Origin: Mesostigma viride
Taxonomy: Eukaryota; Streptophyta; Mesostigmatophyceae; Mesostigmatales; Mesostigmataceae
Direction: 5' to 3'
Assembly (NCBI GenBank): GCA_009746045.1
Contig: RPFO01001971.1
Span: 1-50,204, forward strand
DNA length: 50,204 nucleotides
Position 1 is the stretch's first letter, and each line of letters starts with the position of its first letter. Positions 1-8,827 of the stretch are shown here, one piece after another. Made by a program: the position numbers and the translations under genes. The notes under the pieces are model-generated. The model had not been told where the DNA came from. It made no database searches and saw only the letters and a program-made list of their open reading frames with translations.

Positions 1-46
1 CAGGACAGGCGGCGATGGCGGGCGGACGGATGGCGGGGAGGCGGCG

Positions 47-870
47 ATGGACATGGTGGCGCCTCCGCCGTTCGAGATCCACGGGGTGACGCAGCACAGG
101 GCGTACCAGGTGGCGCTGGATTCGGCGCACCGGATGCGATCCGATCGGATCGCGTCGGCGATGAACCCGTACACGGGCGTGGAGAAGGGCAAGGCGCCCA
201 AGGTGTCCCGCGCGATGCGGAGGGACGGGAACCCGTACGTCGGCTACGGGAACGCCGGGTATCTGGGCTCCAAGAGGACATCGACCGCCGCCGCAGCGGC
301 CGCCAGGGGAGGGAGCGGGTCGTTGCGCGGGTTGGTACGGGGGCTCGGAATAGGGCTGGGCCGCGGTAGACGAATTGGTAGCGGTAGCGGTGCAAGTGGA
401 AGTGGTGGGGCGGGGGCGGAAGTGGTCCCGGACCCAGCGCGGTCACGCGCGCATCCGTGACGAATGTGTTTAATGCCGCCATGCACGCGTGGCAGAGGAC
501 CCGAAACGCATTCGCCGCCGGACTTGCAGCCCGCGAGGCTGCAGAGGACGCGGGGGCGGAGGAAGACGAAGCACGACGCGCGGAGAAATTTGTCATTGGC
601 GCCATGTCGGGTCCATCTGTCCGTGCCTCCGCCGGTAACGCGAGTGGGTCAACGAAGAAGGCGGTGGCAACCATGTGGGGCGCGGTTGGTTCCAGCCGCA
701 AGATGGCATCAACTGCGTTCGCGAAAGGGAAAGCTACGTTGGGGCCTCATGCCAACACATTCGCGGAATCGGTGAAGAGAGCCGTTAAGGAGGCCTTGGA
801 TACACCAGCTCCGGTTCCTCGTGGTCTTCCTGGGGGGGTCACATCCGGATCGAGATGCGAAGATGAATAA
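47..870 (+). CDS. Hypothetical protein, 5' end uncertain, one frame change
   Basis: I do not recognise the family. The reading frame is open to the left window edge; the first ATG in frame is at 47, so the gene may begin upstream. The first segment stops at 458-460, but a second frame (from about 412 to 870) continues smoothly. One extra G in the G runs at 407-416 would join them through a Gly/Ser-rich linker, giving a protein of about 275 residues. The N-terminal third is ordinary protein sequence, the middle is Ala/Gly/Ser/Arg low complexity, and the C-terminal part (from about 481) is Ala/Lys-rich and probably helical. If the break is real, the second part would start at the ATG at 481. 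A virion or DNA-associated role is only a guess from the basic, low-complexity composition. Confidence 0.5.
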
Positions 871-1010
871 GCTCGTATCACAAAAAATTGCATTGGCGTA
901 ATTAAAGATACGACTCCTAACTACAATTTATTGTATAATATCGCCCTTGACTATCATAGGAGAGGGGGGACAGCGATCGCTTTCGAGCTGACCAGGACAG
1001 ACTACTAACA

Positions 1011-1999
1011 ATGGCACGCAAAGCGACAACGCCTCTTCTACAGTCTATTAGCAAAGAAGACGTATCAGTGATCCAAACCATTTTGTCCAACATGGAACTT
1101 GAAAAGGAGCTAGGTGTGTCTCCGACGCCCATTGCGGTATTGGACACAAAGGATGCAGGTAAAAAGGGGGGGTCGACGAACGATGACAAGAAGGCCATAA
1201 CAGTCCGCTCAGAGGCGGGTAGCACCTCTAGCTCCGGCGCGGGAAAGAGGCCGTTTTATGCGATGGCAAATGGTCAAATTTTAGATGCCATTCAGGCTGC
1301 AGGTTTGATTTCAGAACGTGCGTTATCTAGAGCCATGAAGACCGCTTTGGGCCAAATCCGTGCCAGGGGCGGTCCTTCTTCTATTACAGCCGCGGAGTTA
1401 ACATCCGCGTTACGACAAGCGACGCGTGCGATCGGTAAGCAGAAGATCCAAGATCTGCGAGCTTTTAATGATGAGGACCTAATCAAACACACCAATAAAA
1501 TGAGAAAGGCTTACCTAGAAGCGAGAGACAAATACAAGTTGGACAATGGCATGGATTGGTCGATTGAAATGAACACGAAGGTTGCGAAGGACTTACTATC
1601 TAAGTCGCTGATCGAGGAGGGTATAGATCCTAACGGGGCATTGGATCGATGGTTGGTAGTGAAGCAAGACATCGATCGAAAGGAAAATGGCAATCATGGA
1701 GGAGGAGGGGTGTCAGAACCCGGGAATGCCATGAAAATTAATCTAAACATGGGGGCGCGTCTGGTTCCGGCGCGGGAAATGGGTTGGATACGGCCAAAGA
1801 AGATCCGATCGAATCCGATTCGGAGGAACACTCGTCAAAACAGAAACGATACGCTCGTTCTGGCCATACCAAGAAGCACCGTCCGGCCTCCTCGACCGTC
1901 AAGCGCAAGCACCGCGCCAAGTCCGCCCCGTCATCCGGCTCCTCCTCGCGGCAGCGGTGTTCCCACTCCCTCGGCGCCAACGCCGTCCTATGCGCCTAA
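1011..1999 (+). CDS. Hypothetical protein with basic/acidic tail; AT-richer than neighbours; one frame change
   Basis: No family recognised. The ATG at 1011 follows an AT-rich leader. Residues 1-230 are a mixed helical region, including an Ala-rich stretch that starts IRARGGPSSITAAELTSAL. The original frame runs on to 2033 as Arg/Pro-rich nonsense-like sequence. From the G run at 1751-1755 the +2 frame gives a Gly/Ser linker, an acidic patch (SDSEEH) and a Lys/Arg/Ser tail ending at 1999. One missing G at 1751-1755 explains this, so I take 1999 as the end. Base composition over about 870-1700 is close to 48% GC, well below the surrounding 60%, which suggests separate ancestry or recent acquisition. 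Function unknown; the charged tail would suit nucleic-acid binding. Confidence 0.6.
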
Positions 2000-2029
2000 C
2001 CGGCCCGCGAAATTCTGTCCACTCCCGTT

Positions 2030-2644
2030 GTGAGTGTCCCTGCGAACGATGGAGCCCGCCCGGACGTCGCCCCCGAACTCGTCTGCCGTCTCTGCGGCGA
2101 CTCCTCGGCCGCCAAGCCCCTCGACTGGAAGTCCCTCTGCAAGGCCTGTCGCAAGGCCGAGGGGAAGAAGTTCAAGGCGTCCAAGGAGGGCTACTTCCGC
2201 AACCAGGTCCACTCCCTGCACAAGACCAACCGCCGTTCCGGTCGTCGCCAGGTGTCCCTCACCGCGCGGGACCTGGCCGAGATATGGGACCAGCAGGGCG
2301 GTCTGTGCGCCATCACCGCGTTAGAGATGACGCACGCGCCCGACTCCGGTCCCGGCCCGGCGGGCAGATCCGCGACCGTCGATCTCATCGACCCGAAGGC
2401 CGGCGTCGTCAAGGGGAACGTCCGTCTCGTCTGTCGACGCGTCAAGCGCATGAAGGGCAACGATGACGTCGATTCGTTCCTCGACTTCTGCGCCCTGATT
2501 GGCGACCGATCCGCGGCACCGTCCACTAGTGCCGTCAAAGCCGACACGGCCGACGAAAACGACACGAACATGTCGGTCGATCGTGTCGGTTCGGCCGCCC
2601 ACACGTCCTGGGCCGACATCCAGGACGACATCGAGGAAGTATAA
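2030..2644 (+). CDS. HNH-endonuclease-like zinc-ribbon protein
   Basis: The protein has an N-terminal Cys ribbon (CRLCG followed by CKACRK, residues about 18-40), as in small HNH nucleases. A second region at about residues 80-135 contains GLCAITALEM, VDLIDPKAGVVKGNVRLVC and VKRMK. This layout (C-x-I-S/T-G..., D-x-I-D..GY..GN..., V-x..MK) is that of phage and giant-virus HNH nucleases. The usual His-Asn-His residues are not all obvious, so the domain may be divergent or inactive. The C-terminal 50 residues are acidic. The start is uncertain: the frame opens at a GTG at 2030 with no ATG before the conserved region, so the true start may be non-ATG or lie across an undetected frame error. It ends just before the TATA box of the next gene. 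Confidence 0.55.
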   Translation: MSVPANDGARPDVAPELVCRLCGDSSAAKPLDWKSLCKACRKAEGKKFKASKEGYFRNQVHSLHKTNRRSGRRQVSLTARDLAEIWDQQGGLCAITALEMTHAPDSGPGPAGRSATVDLIDPKAGVVKGNVRLVCRRVKRMKGNDDVDSFLDFCALIGDRSAAPSTSAVKADTADENDTNMSVDRVGSAAHTSWADIQDDIEEV

Positions 2645-2646
2645 AG
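2640..2646 (+). promoter_or_regulatory. TATA box for the DUF5871-like gene
   Basis: TATAAAG overlaps the stop of the HNH-like gene and lies 63 bases before the ATG at 2709. The intervening leader is C/T-rich. Position and sequence fit a eukaryote-like TATA promoter; activity is inferred. Confidence 0.5.
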
Positions 2647-2708
2647 GTCGCCCCGCTCGTTGTCCGAGCTCGTTCCTTTCTCTCCACCTACCTCCACACA
2701 CCTCAAGA

Positions 2709-3479
2709 ATGGCCTCCACGATCGTCCTTTTCGACGACTTCGATGCGGACAAGGTCTTGTACAAGGACCCCAAGCGGTCCGGGCGGGGTCCGTCGGGCCC
2801 AGGCGCCCTCTCCGTGTACATGTCCTACGGCGTCGACGGCACGCCCATCCGCATCCAGACCCCTCGCATGCGCGCGCCGTTCGGCATCAGCTCCTTCGAT
2901 CCCAAGCCCGGGACCAACGACATCCGCAAGTACACTCTGGACCTCTCGTTTGACCGCCACACCACCGAGGGGTCGGACAACGCGCTCTTTTACGAGATGT
3001 GGACGGGGCTCGACGACCGCAACAAGAAGCAGTCGCATTCCAAGTGCGTGGAATGGTTCGGCAAGAAGATGAGCGACGAACTCATCGGGGAGCTGTACAC
3101 GTCGGCCATCAAGCCCTCGAAGAAGGAGGAGTACCCCCCCACGCTCAAGTGCAACGTTCCTTTCCGCGACGGCCAATTCCAGTGCCGCTTCTTTGACGAG
3201 AACCGCCAGCCCGCCACCTTCGCGGACGTGCAGAAGGGCTGTGACGTGCAAGTCATCCTGGAGGTGTCGCGCATGTGGTTCATGGACAAGCAGTTTGGGT
3301 GCACGCCCGTGGTGCAGTCGCTGCAGTTCTTCCCGTCGAACCGCATGCCCGACGAGTACTGCTTCGTGGACCGCGGGGTCGCGAACCGCTCGCCGTCCGA
3401 GGGTGCGGAGGCCGAGGGGTCGGACGACGAGACGGTCCGCGAGAACAAGCGGTTGAGAGCGTCCTCGGACTCGGACTGA
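2709..3479 (+). CDS. Conserved nucleocytoviral protein (DUF5871-like)
   Basis: The 256-residue protein follows the order of a family found across giant viruses: an N-terminal VLFDDFDADKVLYKDP segment, then IRIQTPRMRAPFGIS, a YTLDLSF strand, a helical region with EWFGKKM, PPTLKCNVPF, then ILEVSRMWF and SLQFFPSN. I associate this pattern with DUF5871, a family of unknown function; a single-stranded DNA binding or virion role has no direct support here. The C-terminal 35 residues are an acidic/basic tail (DDETVRENKRLR) that could include a nuclear localisation signal. The ATG at 2709 is chosen because conserved sequence starts immediately after it and a TATA box lies 63 bases upstream; the upstream extension in frame is shadow sequence. 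Confidence 0.7.
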   Translation: MASTIVLFDDFDADKVLYKDPKRSGRGPSGPGALSVYMSYGVDGTPIRIQTPRMRAPFGISSFDPKPGTNDIRKYTLDLSFDRHTTEGSDNALFYEMWTGLDDRNKKQSHSKCVEWFGKKMSDELIGELYTSAIKPSKKEEYPPTLKCNVPFRDGQFQCRFFDENRQPATFADVQKGCDVQVILEVSRMWFMDKQFGCTPVVQSLQFFPSNRMPDEYCFVDRGVANRSPSEGAEAEGSDDETVRENKRLRASSDSD

Positions 3480-3490
3480 GCGGAAAATAT

Positions 3491-3943
3491 ATGTCCGTAT
3501 GTAGTATTATCGAACCGATGTTATCCGATTCCCTAATAAAATCCTTTTTGGTGGGTTCCTCTGCCCCCATGGGCGCGTTGTTGCCATTGTACTTGTCCGC
3601 CGTCCGTTCCGTGGGCGTCCCGGCCCAGCCGGCGCACACGGAATGGGTCATATTCCTAGTCATGATCGTGTTAGGCGTAGGAAACCTCGCGGCCGTGCGT
3701 TGGACTCGCGAGTACAACAAGCACATTAGCAGCGACAGGAAGTTCGTGTACGCGGGCGCGATCGCCGGTCTGACGATAGGTCTGCTCGTGGCCGCGTCCG
3801 GTTTCCACCTGTCGTACTTCCCGGGATGGTCGATCGCCGGCCACGCGATCCCGATCGTCGCATCGACCGCGGCGTACTCGGCCTTGTTCCTGTACGTCCT
3901 CAAACCGCTCGACGCGCTCATGAACCAGGTGTGCGCTTCGTGA
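3491..3943 (+). CDS. Hypothetical multi-pass membrane protein
   Basis: The 150-residue product has about three to four hydrophobic segments: around residues 23-38, WVIFLVMIVLGVGNLAAV at about 53-70, FVYAGAIAGLTIGLLVAASGF at about 84-104 and IPIVASTAAYSALFLYVL at about 117-134. No enzymatic motif is visible. The ATG at 3491 lies inside an AT-rich tract (AAAATATATG) just after the preceding gene. It is probably a virion-membrane or host-membrane protein, by analogy with the many small membrane proteins of these viruses, but this is inference. Confidence 0.6.
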   Translation: MSVCSIIEPMLSDSLIKSFLVGSSAPMGALLPLYLSAVRSVGVPAQPAHTEWVIFLVMIVLGVGNLAAVRWTREYNKHISSDRKFVYAGAIAGLTIGLLVAASGFHLSYFPGWSIAGHAIPIVASTAAYSALFLYVLKPLDALMNQVCAS

Positions 3944-3978
3944 GGGGTCGACAATCGCGCGGGATACGGTGCAATGTC

Positions 3979-4547
3979 ATGAAACGCAAGTGGAAGCAAC
4001 TCGAGGCGGCGTTAGATGCGATCTACTCGCCCCGGTTGAAAAGGGCGCCCAACATCGACGGGATCTTGGCGCGCGACCCGGGGTTGGCGGCGATGACGAA
4101 AGAAATCATCCGCACGTTCTTCCGATCGGGGTATCCGTTGACCCTCGCGTCCTCTTGTTGGACGAACTGTTCCAAGAAGAGCCCGGACTTAGTCCGCGGA
4201 CGCGCGACCGACTGAAAGAGACGTTCGCGTTCAGCGTGGACGAGGACGAGCCGCGCATCGTCCTGAACCCCGACTATTGGGCTTCGAGTCTTCCGGAAAT
4301 GTTGAGAAGCGGATGCAAGTATACCCAGGACGGCGTGGACATGCCGAAACACGTCCCTCTGATCCTCGCGGGGGCGGTCGCGCACGAGATGCTGCACCTG
4401 ATCGACGGCGAGGAAGACGTCCGGGACGTGTCGGACGTCAACTACGGCCACACGTCGACGTGGCTGTCCCTCATGAAACGGCATCTAGGGAGGGGCGGCG
4501 ACGGGGATCCGACGAAGGAGATCAATTTCACGTTCCAACTCGTCTGA
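3979..4547 (+). CDS. SprT/WLM-like zinc metalloprotease, one frame change
   Basis: The downstream segment contains AVAHEMLHLIDGEED, a HExxH zinc site, followed about 18 residues later by YGHTSTW. That supplies the third ligand in the HExxH...H arrangement of SprT/WLM-type zincins, which cleave DNA-bound or modified proteins. The start MKRKWKQLEAALDAIY reads in a different frame from the catalytic part. One extra G at 4128-4131 (GGGG) would fuse them across about residue 51, giving roughly 189 residues, which suits a compact SprT-like domain. I therefore read one gene with an assembly error, not two genes. A second SprT-like gene lies near 14.3 kb on the other strand. Substrates are unknown; roles in DNA-protein crosslink repair or virion maturation are possible. 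Confidence 0.6.
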
Positions 4548-4659
4548 TGGACGTGTCGGTGTCGTTTTCTAGATCGCGTTCGCGGACCGCGCAAAGTAAT
4601 CGCGTCTCGTAACGATTTAGTCGCGACGGCGACTCTCGACCACACAATCGAGACGAACC

Positions 4660-5124
4660 ATGGCAGCGAGAGCGAGTTCCTACGCGAGGCTGGTCTGCGT
4701 GAGTCAGCATGTGTCCAAATGCAGGAGGTGGTTGGAATCCGTGGAACGCGAGCGAGGGATCAAGATACAGCACGCCGGGAACGGCGGCGAAAAGGTTTTA
4801 TTCACGTCCAAAGGCAAGCCGTTATACGTCGACGGGTTCACGTCGGACACCGACCCCCCTACGGTGTTCGAATACCACGGGGACTTTTGGCACGGGAACC
4901 CGGACAAGTTCGGGTTCTTCACCGAGCACCCCGTCAAGAACTGCTACCACGGCGAGCTGTACATCCGCACGATACGCAAAGAGGAGGAGATCTTGCGGAT
5001 GGGCTATGCGTTGGAGACGAGGTGGGAATGCGAGGACGAGGGTCTGCCCGCGCCCAAGTGGAAGGTCCCTTCCAAGTTCCCGCTGACCGGTAAGCCCCGA
5101 GGCGGGAAGACGCGTTGGTCGTGA
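4660..5124 (+). CDS. Vsr-like (EDxHD / restriction-endonuclease-fold) nuclease
   Basis: The core at residues about 60-130 has YVDGFTSDTDPPTVFEYHGD then FWHGNP, a conserved YHGELYIRTIRKEEEILRMGY helix and a final ETRWECE strand. This is the giant-virus family related to very-short-patch repair endonucleases: the Asp of VDGF, the Glu/His of FEYHGDFWHG and the terminal W-E segment form the expected metal-dependent active site. Such proteins occur free-standing or fused to homing-type nucleases and nick or cleave DNA. The ATG at 4660 starts a short helical N-terminus. A 112-base gap upstream holds no gene. The identity as a nuclease fold is strong; the cleavage target is not deducible. Confidence 0.78.
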   Translation: MAARASSYARLVCVSQHVSKCRRWLESVERERGIKIQHAGNGGEKVLFTSKGKPLYVDGFTSDTDPPTVFEYHGDFWHGNPDKFGFFTEHPVKNCYHGELYIRTIRKEEEILRMGYALETRWECEDEGLPAPKWKVPSKFPLTGKPRGGKTRWS

Positions 5125-5156
5125 AAAATCTCTCGGCACACAGTTATACGTCGAAG

Positions 5157-5825
5157 ATGTCCACCTCCTATTGCAACGCCGCGAGAGGGCAGTCGGACAG
5201 TTTCATCGGCGCTCGCGAGCGGCCGCAGGTGTTCCCCGAGCTGTGCGTCGACCCGGAGTTCGAGACGATGCGTTCCTCGCAGCAGGTCGGCACGGAGACG
5301 CGTCTGATCCCGTCGGACGAGTACGACAACGTGTACGGCATCGACACGCGCGCCGCGCCCCGTCTGAGCCAGATCGGGAGCGGGTTTGACGCGCAGATGC
5401 AGTTCGCGACCGACCTCCTCCCGTCCGCGGAGGACGTCATGGGCTTGCTCCTGAAGCAGGGGGAGGGCATCCTGGCCGTCACGAGCAACCGGAAGGACCT
5501 GCCTTTCACCGGCATCCAGAGCCTCCGCGAGTACACGCCCGCCCCCATGGACCTGAGCATGTTCGGCCAGATGAACCTGGCGACGACGGGCGTCATGGCC
5601 AACGCCAAGTGGAACGGGTCGATCGGCGCGTTCCCCCGCCCCGTGACGATGCAGTTCGACCCCCGTTACGAGCTCCCTAGCCTCGCCGACGCCGACACGA
5701 CGGTGTACGGCGTCCCCCTGGTGAACGCGACCGAGTCGTTCGGCATGATGGGCGAGCCCTCTCGAGGAGCACAAAACGCCGTCCGCGGGGCTCCCGGGTT
5801 CAACGCCGAGCTCACCGGTCTCTAG
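5157..5825 (+). CDS. Hypothetical protein, possibly virion-associated
   Basis: No family recognised. The 222-residue product starts MSTSYCNAARGQSDSF and has no membrane segment, signal peptide or metal-binding cluster. It is rich in Asp, Pro, Met and Gly with many turn-like segments, which would suit an extended structural protein. The ATG at 5157 is preferred over the upstream GTG because it follows the previous gene closely and lies just after an AT-rich stretch (GTTATACG). It is co-directional with its neighbours on both sides, with 45 bases to the next gene. No codon or frame anomaly seen. Confidence 0.6.
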   Translation: MSTSYCNAARGQSDSFIGARERPQVFPELCVDPEFETMRSSQQVGTETRLIPSDEYDNVYGIDTRAAPRLSQIGSGFDAQMQFATDLLPSAEDVMGLLLKQGEGILAVTSNRKDLPFTGIQSLREYTPAPMDLSMFGQMNLATTGVMANAKWNGSIGAFPRPVTMQFDPRYELPSLADADTTVYGVPLVNATESFGMMGEPSRGAQNAVRGAPGFNAELTGL

Positions 5826-5870
5826 TGCGTTCGAGGCACACGCAAAATCGTCCGGGTGACTACATAAGCA

Positions 5871-6344
5871 ATGGAGGGCGCGTACCAGCTCGAGGAGTGG
5901 CGCAAGAAGATGCGATCCATGACGTCCGAGTTCATCGAAGTGGACGACATCCTCCGCCAGACGAGCAAGAGCCTCGCGCCCCACCGAAAACGCAAGCGGA
6001 CGTTGTCCGTCGAAATCCTGGACTCCATGACGAAGGCCGGCGTCGACGCCTGCAACATCTCGGGGCGGGACGACAAGCTCGTGGTGAAGACTCGCAAGAA
6101 GAAGACGTCGCTCAAGGACGTCCTTCCGAGTCGCCTGGAAAAGTTCTTCGAGAACGAGCCCGGTCGGTGCGAGGAGTGTCTGAACTTCCTCATGGAGCCC
6201 GAGGTGACCGAAGTCCCGTCGCTGTGCCGCGTGACCAAGAAGAAGAGGAAGGCCGATGAGGACGAGGACGCGGGTCACCCGGAGGCCGAGGAGGAGGCCG
6301 AGGAAGAGGGCGAGGAAGAGGAAGAGGAAGAGGAGGAGGACTGA
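5871..6344 (+). CDS. Hypothetical protein with acidic Glu-rich tail
   Basis: The 157-residue product has a helical, Lys/Arg-rich N-terminal half (including KRKR near residue 42 and KTRKKKT near residue 72). A short CEECLNFLMEP stretch follows, and the last 30 residues are almost entirely glutamate. Basic cluster plus acidic tail resembles DNA- or histone-interacting proteins, but no domain is recognised. The ATG at 5871 follows CATAAGCA. The glutamate tail is a low-complexity GAG/GAA repeat that may vary in length. Confidence 0.6.
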   Translation: MEGAYQLEEWRKKMRSMTSEFIEVDDILRQTSKSLAPHRKRKRTLSVEILDSMTKAGVDACNISGRDDKLVVKTRKKKTSLKDVLPSRLEKFFENEPGRCEECLNFLMEPEVTEVPSLCRVTKKKRKADEDEDAGHPEAEEEAEEEGEEEEEEEEED

Positions 6345-6490
6345 GCCTCTCGCCTCATGTCCTCGACGAAAAAGTGGATGCCCAGGTCCGGCCGGTCGAT
6401 GTAACTCCCGTACGCGTCGATCCACTCCCCCGTGATCGGGAGGACGACAATGTTGTTGTGAATCGGATGACAATGAGCTAATATGTCCAT
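6275..6490 (-). CDS. Possible small protein antisense to the Glu-rich tail
   Basis: On the minus strand an ATG at 6490 opens a frame whose first 50 residues (MDILAHCHPIHNNIVVLPI onward) look protein-like and fill the otherwise empty 6345-6556 gap. The rest is a poly-serine run that is simply the antisense of the GAG/GAA repeat of the neighbouring gene. The first 145 bases may encode a real small protein whose true stop is hidden by a frame error near 6345, or the whole frame may be chance. Confidence 0.3.
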   Translation of the reverse strand: MDILAHCHPIHNNIVVLPITGEWIDAYGSYIDRPDLGIHFFVEDMRREAQSSSSSSSSSSPSSSASSSASG

Positions 6491-6556
6491 AATAATAAAA
6501 GCACGCGTTTATTTCCCACGAATAAAAAAGTCTGGAACTGGGTAGACTAGCGAACC

Positions 6557-7405
6557 ATGGATTGCACGGAGGATTGTCGCCACGTGCAGGTGGCGTCCGA
6601 CGATCTCCAATGTCACGTTTGCATGTGCGTGTTGAACGATCCGGTGGTCATCGAGTGCCGCACGAGGGTGGAGGGCGGTAAGTGTGAGGCGATCCTCTGC
6701 AACAAGCCGTGTTCGAGGGAGCTGATCTCGAAACAGAAACGGCGCGGGGGCGTGGTCGCCGCCGTCACGGGCAAGTGCATCCTGTGTCGCGCCCCGTGGC
6801 ACCGGTACCGCGTGCAGCACCTCGTGACGCTGGGCCGGATCACGTCGCTGGTCAAGCGCAAGTGCGCCAACTTCGAGCGCGGGTGCGAGTTCCAGGGGAG
6901 CGTGGAGGAGGTCACGCAGCACAGGAAGGACGGAGGGTGTCCCCACGAGCGTCTAGAATGTCCGAATCGCGTGCACGGGTGTTCCGAGACGGTGTTGCGG
7001 AAAGATGTAGGCAAGCACCGCGTCGAGTGCGCCTTTTTTCCGTGTCGTTTCTTCCTGAACGGCGACGGGTGCACCCACGTGGCGCGATTGTCGGAGATCC
7101 CTCTCCACGAGTCGATCTGCCCGTTCTCGTCGACGCAGTGTCGCATGCTCGTGAACAGCGCCCGTCTGCACGGGATCTGGGCGTCGGGCAACGACAACAA
7201 TTGTCTCCGCTGGGAGCGGTGCGAGGCGGGGCAGGAGTACGTGAACCTCCCGGACCCGGACGAGGAGTCGGAGGGCGACGAGGGCGACGACGACGACGGG
7301 GGCGGGGACGGGGAGGACGAGTCGATCGACGAGGAGGCGGAATCGGGGATGCGGGGTTCGATGGGGCGTTCGTTCATCTCCATCGAAAACGTTTCCCTTC
7401 GCTGA
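6557..7405 (+). CDS. RING/TRAF-type zinc-finger protein, likely ubiquitin ligase-like
   Basis: The 282-residue protein begins with a cysteine-rich module (CHVCMCVLNDPVVIEC..., CNKPCSREL..., CILCRAP; residues about 19-78) spaced like a RING domain, which binds two zinc ions and recruits E2 ubiquitin-conjugating enzymes. Three TRAF-type zinc fingers follow (CANFERGCEFQG..H..CPHE, CPNRVHGCSETV..H..C, and a degenerate CRFFLNGDGCTH repeat; about 95-190). The C-terminus is an Asp/Glu/Gly acidic stretch (about 225-265). RING followed by TRAF fingers is the architecture of TRAF/SIAH-like E3 ligases, so the protein may redirect host protein turnover or signalling in the cytosol. The ATG at 6557 follows an AT-rich leader. 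The last segment could be low-complexity variable. Confidence 0.72.
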   Translation: MDCTEDCRHVQVASDDLQCHVCMCVLNDPVVIECRTRVEGGKCEAILCNKPCSRELISKQKRRGGVVAAVTGKCILCRAPWHRYRVQHLVTLGRITSLVKRKCANFERGCEFQGSVEEVTQHRKDGGCPHERLECPNRVHGCSETVLRKDVGKHRVECAFFPCRFFLNGDGCTHVARLSEIPLHESICPFSSTQCRMLVNSARLHGIWASGNDNNCLRWERCEAGQEYVNLPDPDEESEGDEGDDDDGGGDGEDESIDEEAESGMRGSMGRSFISIENVSLR

Positions 7406-7416
7406 CCGACACGGCG

Positions 7417-8430
7417 ATGGACTCTTTCGAGGCCTGGAGCTGCATCGCGGAACGCATGGACCAGTCGAGTCTGGCCAATGTCGAGACGGCGTTCGGGGTC
7501 GAGTGCGATCCCGGCGCGGCGGTCCGCAAGGAGCGGGACATGCGGTACGAGTTCGTCTACACGGAATGCGAGGAGGACACGGAGCGCATCCGGTCCATGC
7601 TGATCGAGCGCCAGTCGTTGCGATACGCCCTGGAACGCTACTTCGACGTGTTCTCGGAAGTGGTCCGGGCGCACAAGGGGCGAGGGGACGACATCACGGA
7701 CCTGTTCGTCCACTCGCTGCTGCAGCCCGACCAGGTGGCCATGTTCACCGAGGACCACTACCTGGCGGCTCGCATGTTGCTTCCCTTGTCGATGGAACCG
7801 AGGGCGGAGTGCAAACCGCTGGCGCCGCTCACGCGGATCGCGGACATGGTCGATCGTCTCGAGTCTCAGCGCGTGGCGCATTCTCTCTCGTGGATATTCT
7901 TGGACGCGTTGGGATTGGAGGAGGGTTCGTTCGTGTTGATGATGCTGACGCTCGGCACCCGCCGTCCGATGCAGCAAGGGAAGTACTGTTTTCCTGCGCT
8001 GCACCCGCTGACGGTGCTCGCGACGGAGTGCTGGGACCGGCATTCAGACGGTCGCACGCGGATCGCCGAGCTCGTATCGCGCGGCCGGGCGGCCGTCGAG
8101 AGCAGACGCACGAAGAGCTGTAACTTGGAGATGGCCCGTCGCATGTTGCGCAAGTACCCCCTTCACTTTGTTGCGCGGCGCTCGGGCTACTTGGATTACA
8201 ACGGCATCCGCACGGGCGACTTTGCGACCTTCGAGGAGTGGAGGGAGGAGGCGCGCAAGATGTTCGAGAGCTGCATCGGCGCGTACGAATCCAACTTGCG
8301 GAAGGTCCGCGACGCGATGACGCGTCAGACCTCGGCGAAGATGGCGAACGCGTCCATGACCTTCGAGAAGGAGGTGTGGACGACGGTGCTGATTTTCAAG
8401 AGACCCACGTGTTGTCACGCGTTTCGCTGA
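7417..8430 (+). CDS. Hypothetical protein (337 aa)
   Basis: No family recognised. The protein is soluble, largely helical and rich in Glu, Arg and Met, with scattered cysteines but no clear zinc cluster. The ATG at 7417 lies 12 bases after the stop of the RING/TRAF gene, so the two may share a transcript. The short C-terminal PTCCHAFR is unusual but not a known motif. Codon use matches its neighbours. Confidence 0.6.
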   Translation: MDSFEAWSCIAERMDQSSLANVETAFGVECDPGAAVRKERDMRYEFVYTECEEDTERIRSMLIERQSLRYALERYFDVFSEVVRAHKGRGDDITDLFVHSLLQPDQVAMFTEDHYLAARMLLPLSMEPRAECKPLAPLTRIADMVDRLESQRVAHSLSWIFLDALGLEEGSFVLMMLTLGTRRPMQQGKYCFPALHPLTVLATECWDRHSDGRTRIAELVSRGRAAVESRRTKSCNLEMARRMLRKYPLHFVARRSGYLDYNGIRTGDFATFEEWREEARKMFESCIGAYESNLRKVRDAMTRQTSAKMANASMTFEKEVWTTVLIFKRPTCCHAFR

Positions 8431-8449
8431 TCGAAGGGTCGTTTGTCCG

Positions 8450-8719
8450 TCAGACGGACGCTTTTCCGACGTCGGTCGCTAGAAACGATTCTAGTTCGAT
8501 GCCCTTGCCCGGGACGAGGATGGATACTAGGAAGTACACGGCGGTGGCCAACGCCGACATGTCCACTCGTTCCGACGCGACGTACGCGATCGAGAAGACC
8601 GTCAGGGCCTTGAACCACGTGTCGCTCGGGTTGAAATCTTCTAGCAGGACGTACCCCCCCATGACGCTAAAGATAGAACAGATGGACGTCAGTGCGCTCT
8701 TGGCGACGTCACGATCCAT
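8450..8719 (-). CDS. Small two-TM membrane protein
   Basis: The 89-residue product, read from the ATG at 8719, has two hydrophobic segments (about residues 36-50, FKALTVFSIAYVAS, and 55-70, ALATAVYFLVSILVPG). A weaker one lies near the N-terminus (ICSIFSVMGGYVLL). It converges tail to tail with the preceding gene, leaving 19 bases. No motif beyond the membrane segments is visible; function unknown. Confidence 0.6.
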   Translation of the reverse strand: MDRDVAKSALTSICSIFSVMGGYVLLEDFNPSDTWFKALTVFSIAYVASERVDMSALATAVYFLVSILVPGKGIELESFLATDVGKASV

Positions 8720-8827
8720 GTCGGTTGTACAGTCATATCCACGATAATAATCGAATCATGTCGTGTCGTCGCGATCCGACGGCTCGTTTTCATTCTCAGA
8801 TTTTTGTGGGTCTATATCATACCCGTC

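Noticed and set aside
5004-6473. Minus-strand open frame (489 codons)
   Set aside because: Crosses three plus-strand genes and contains only low-complexity Leu/Arg/His sequence; shadow.
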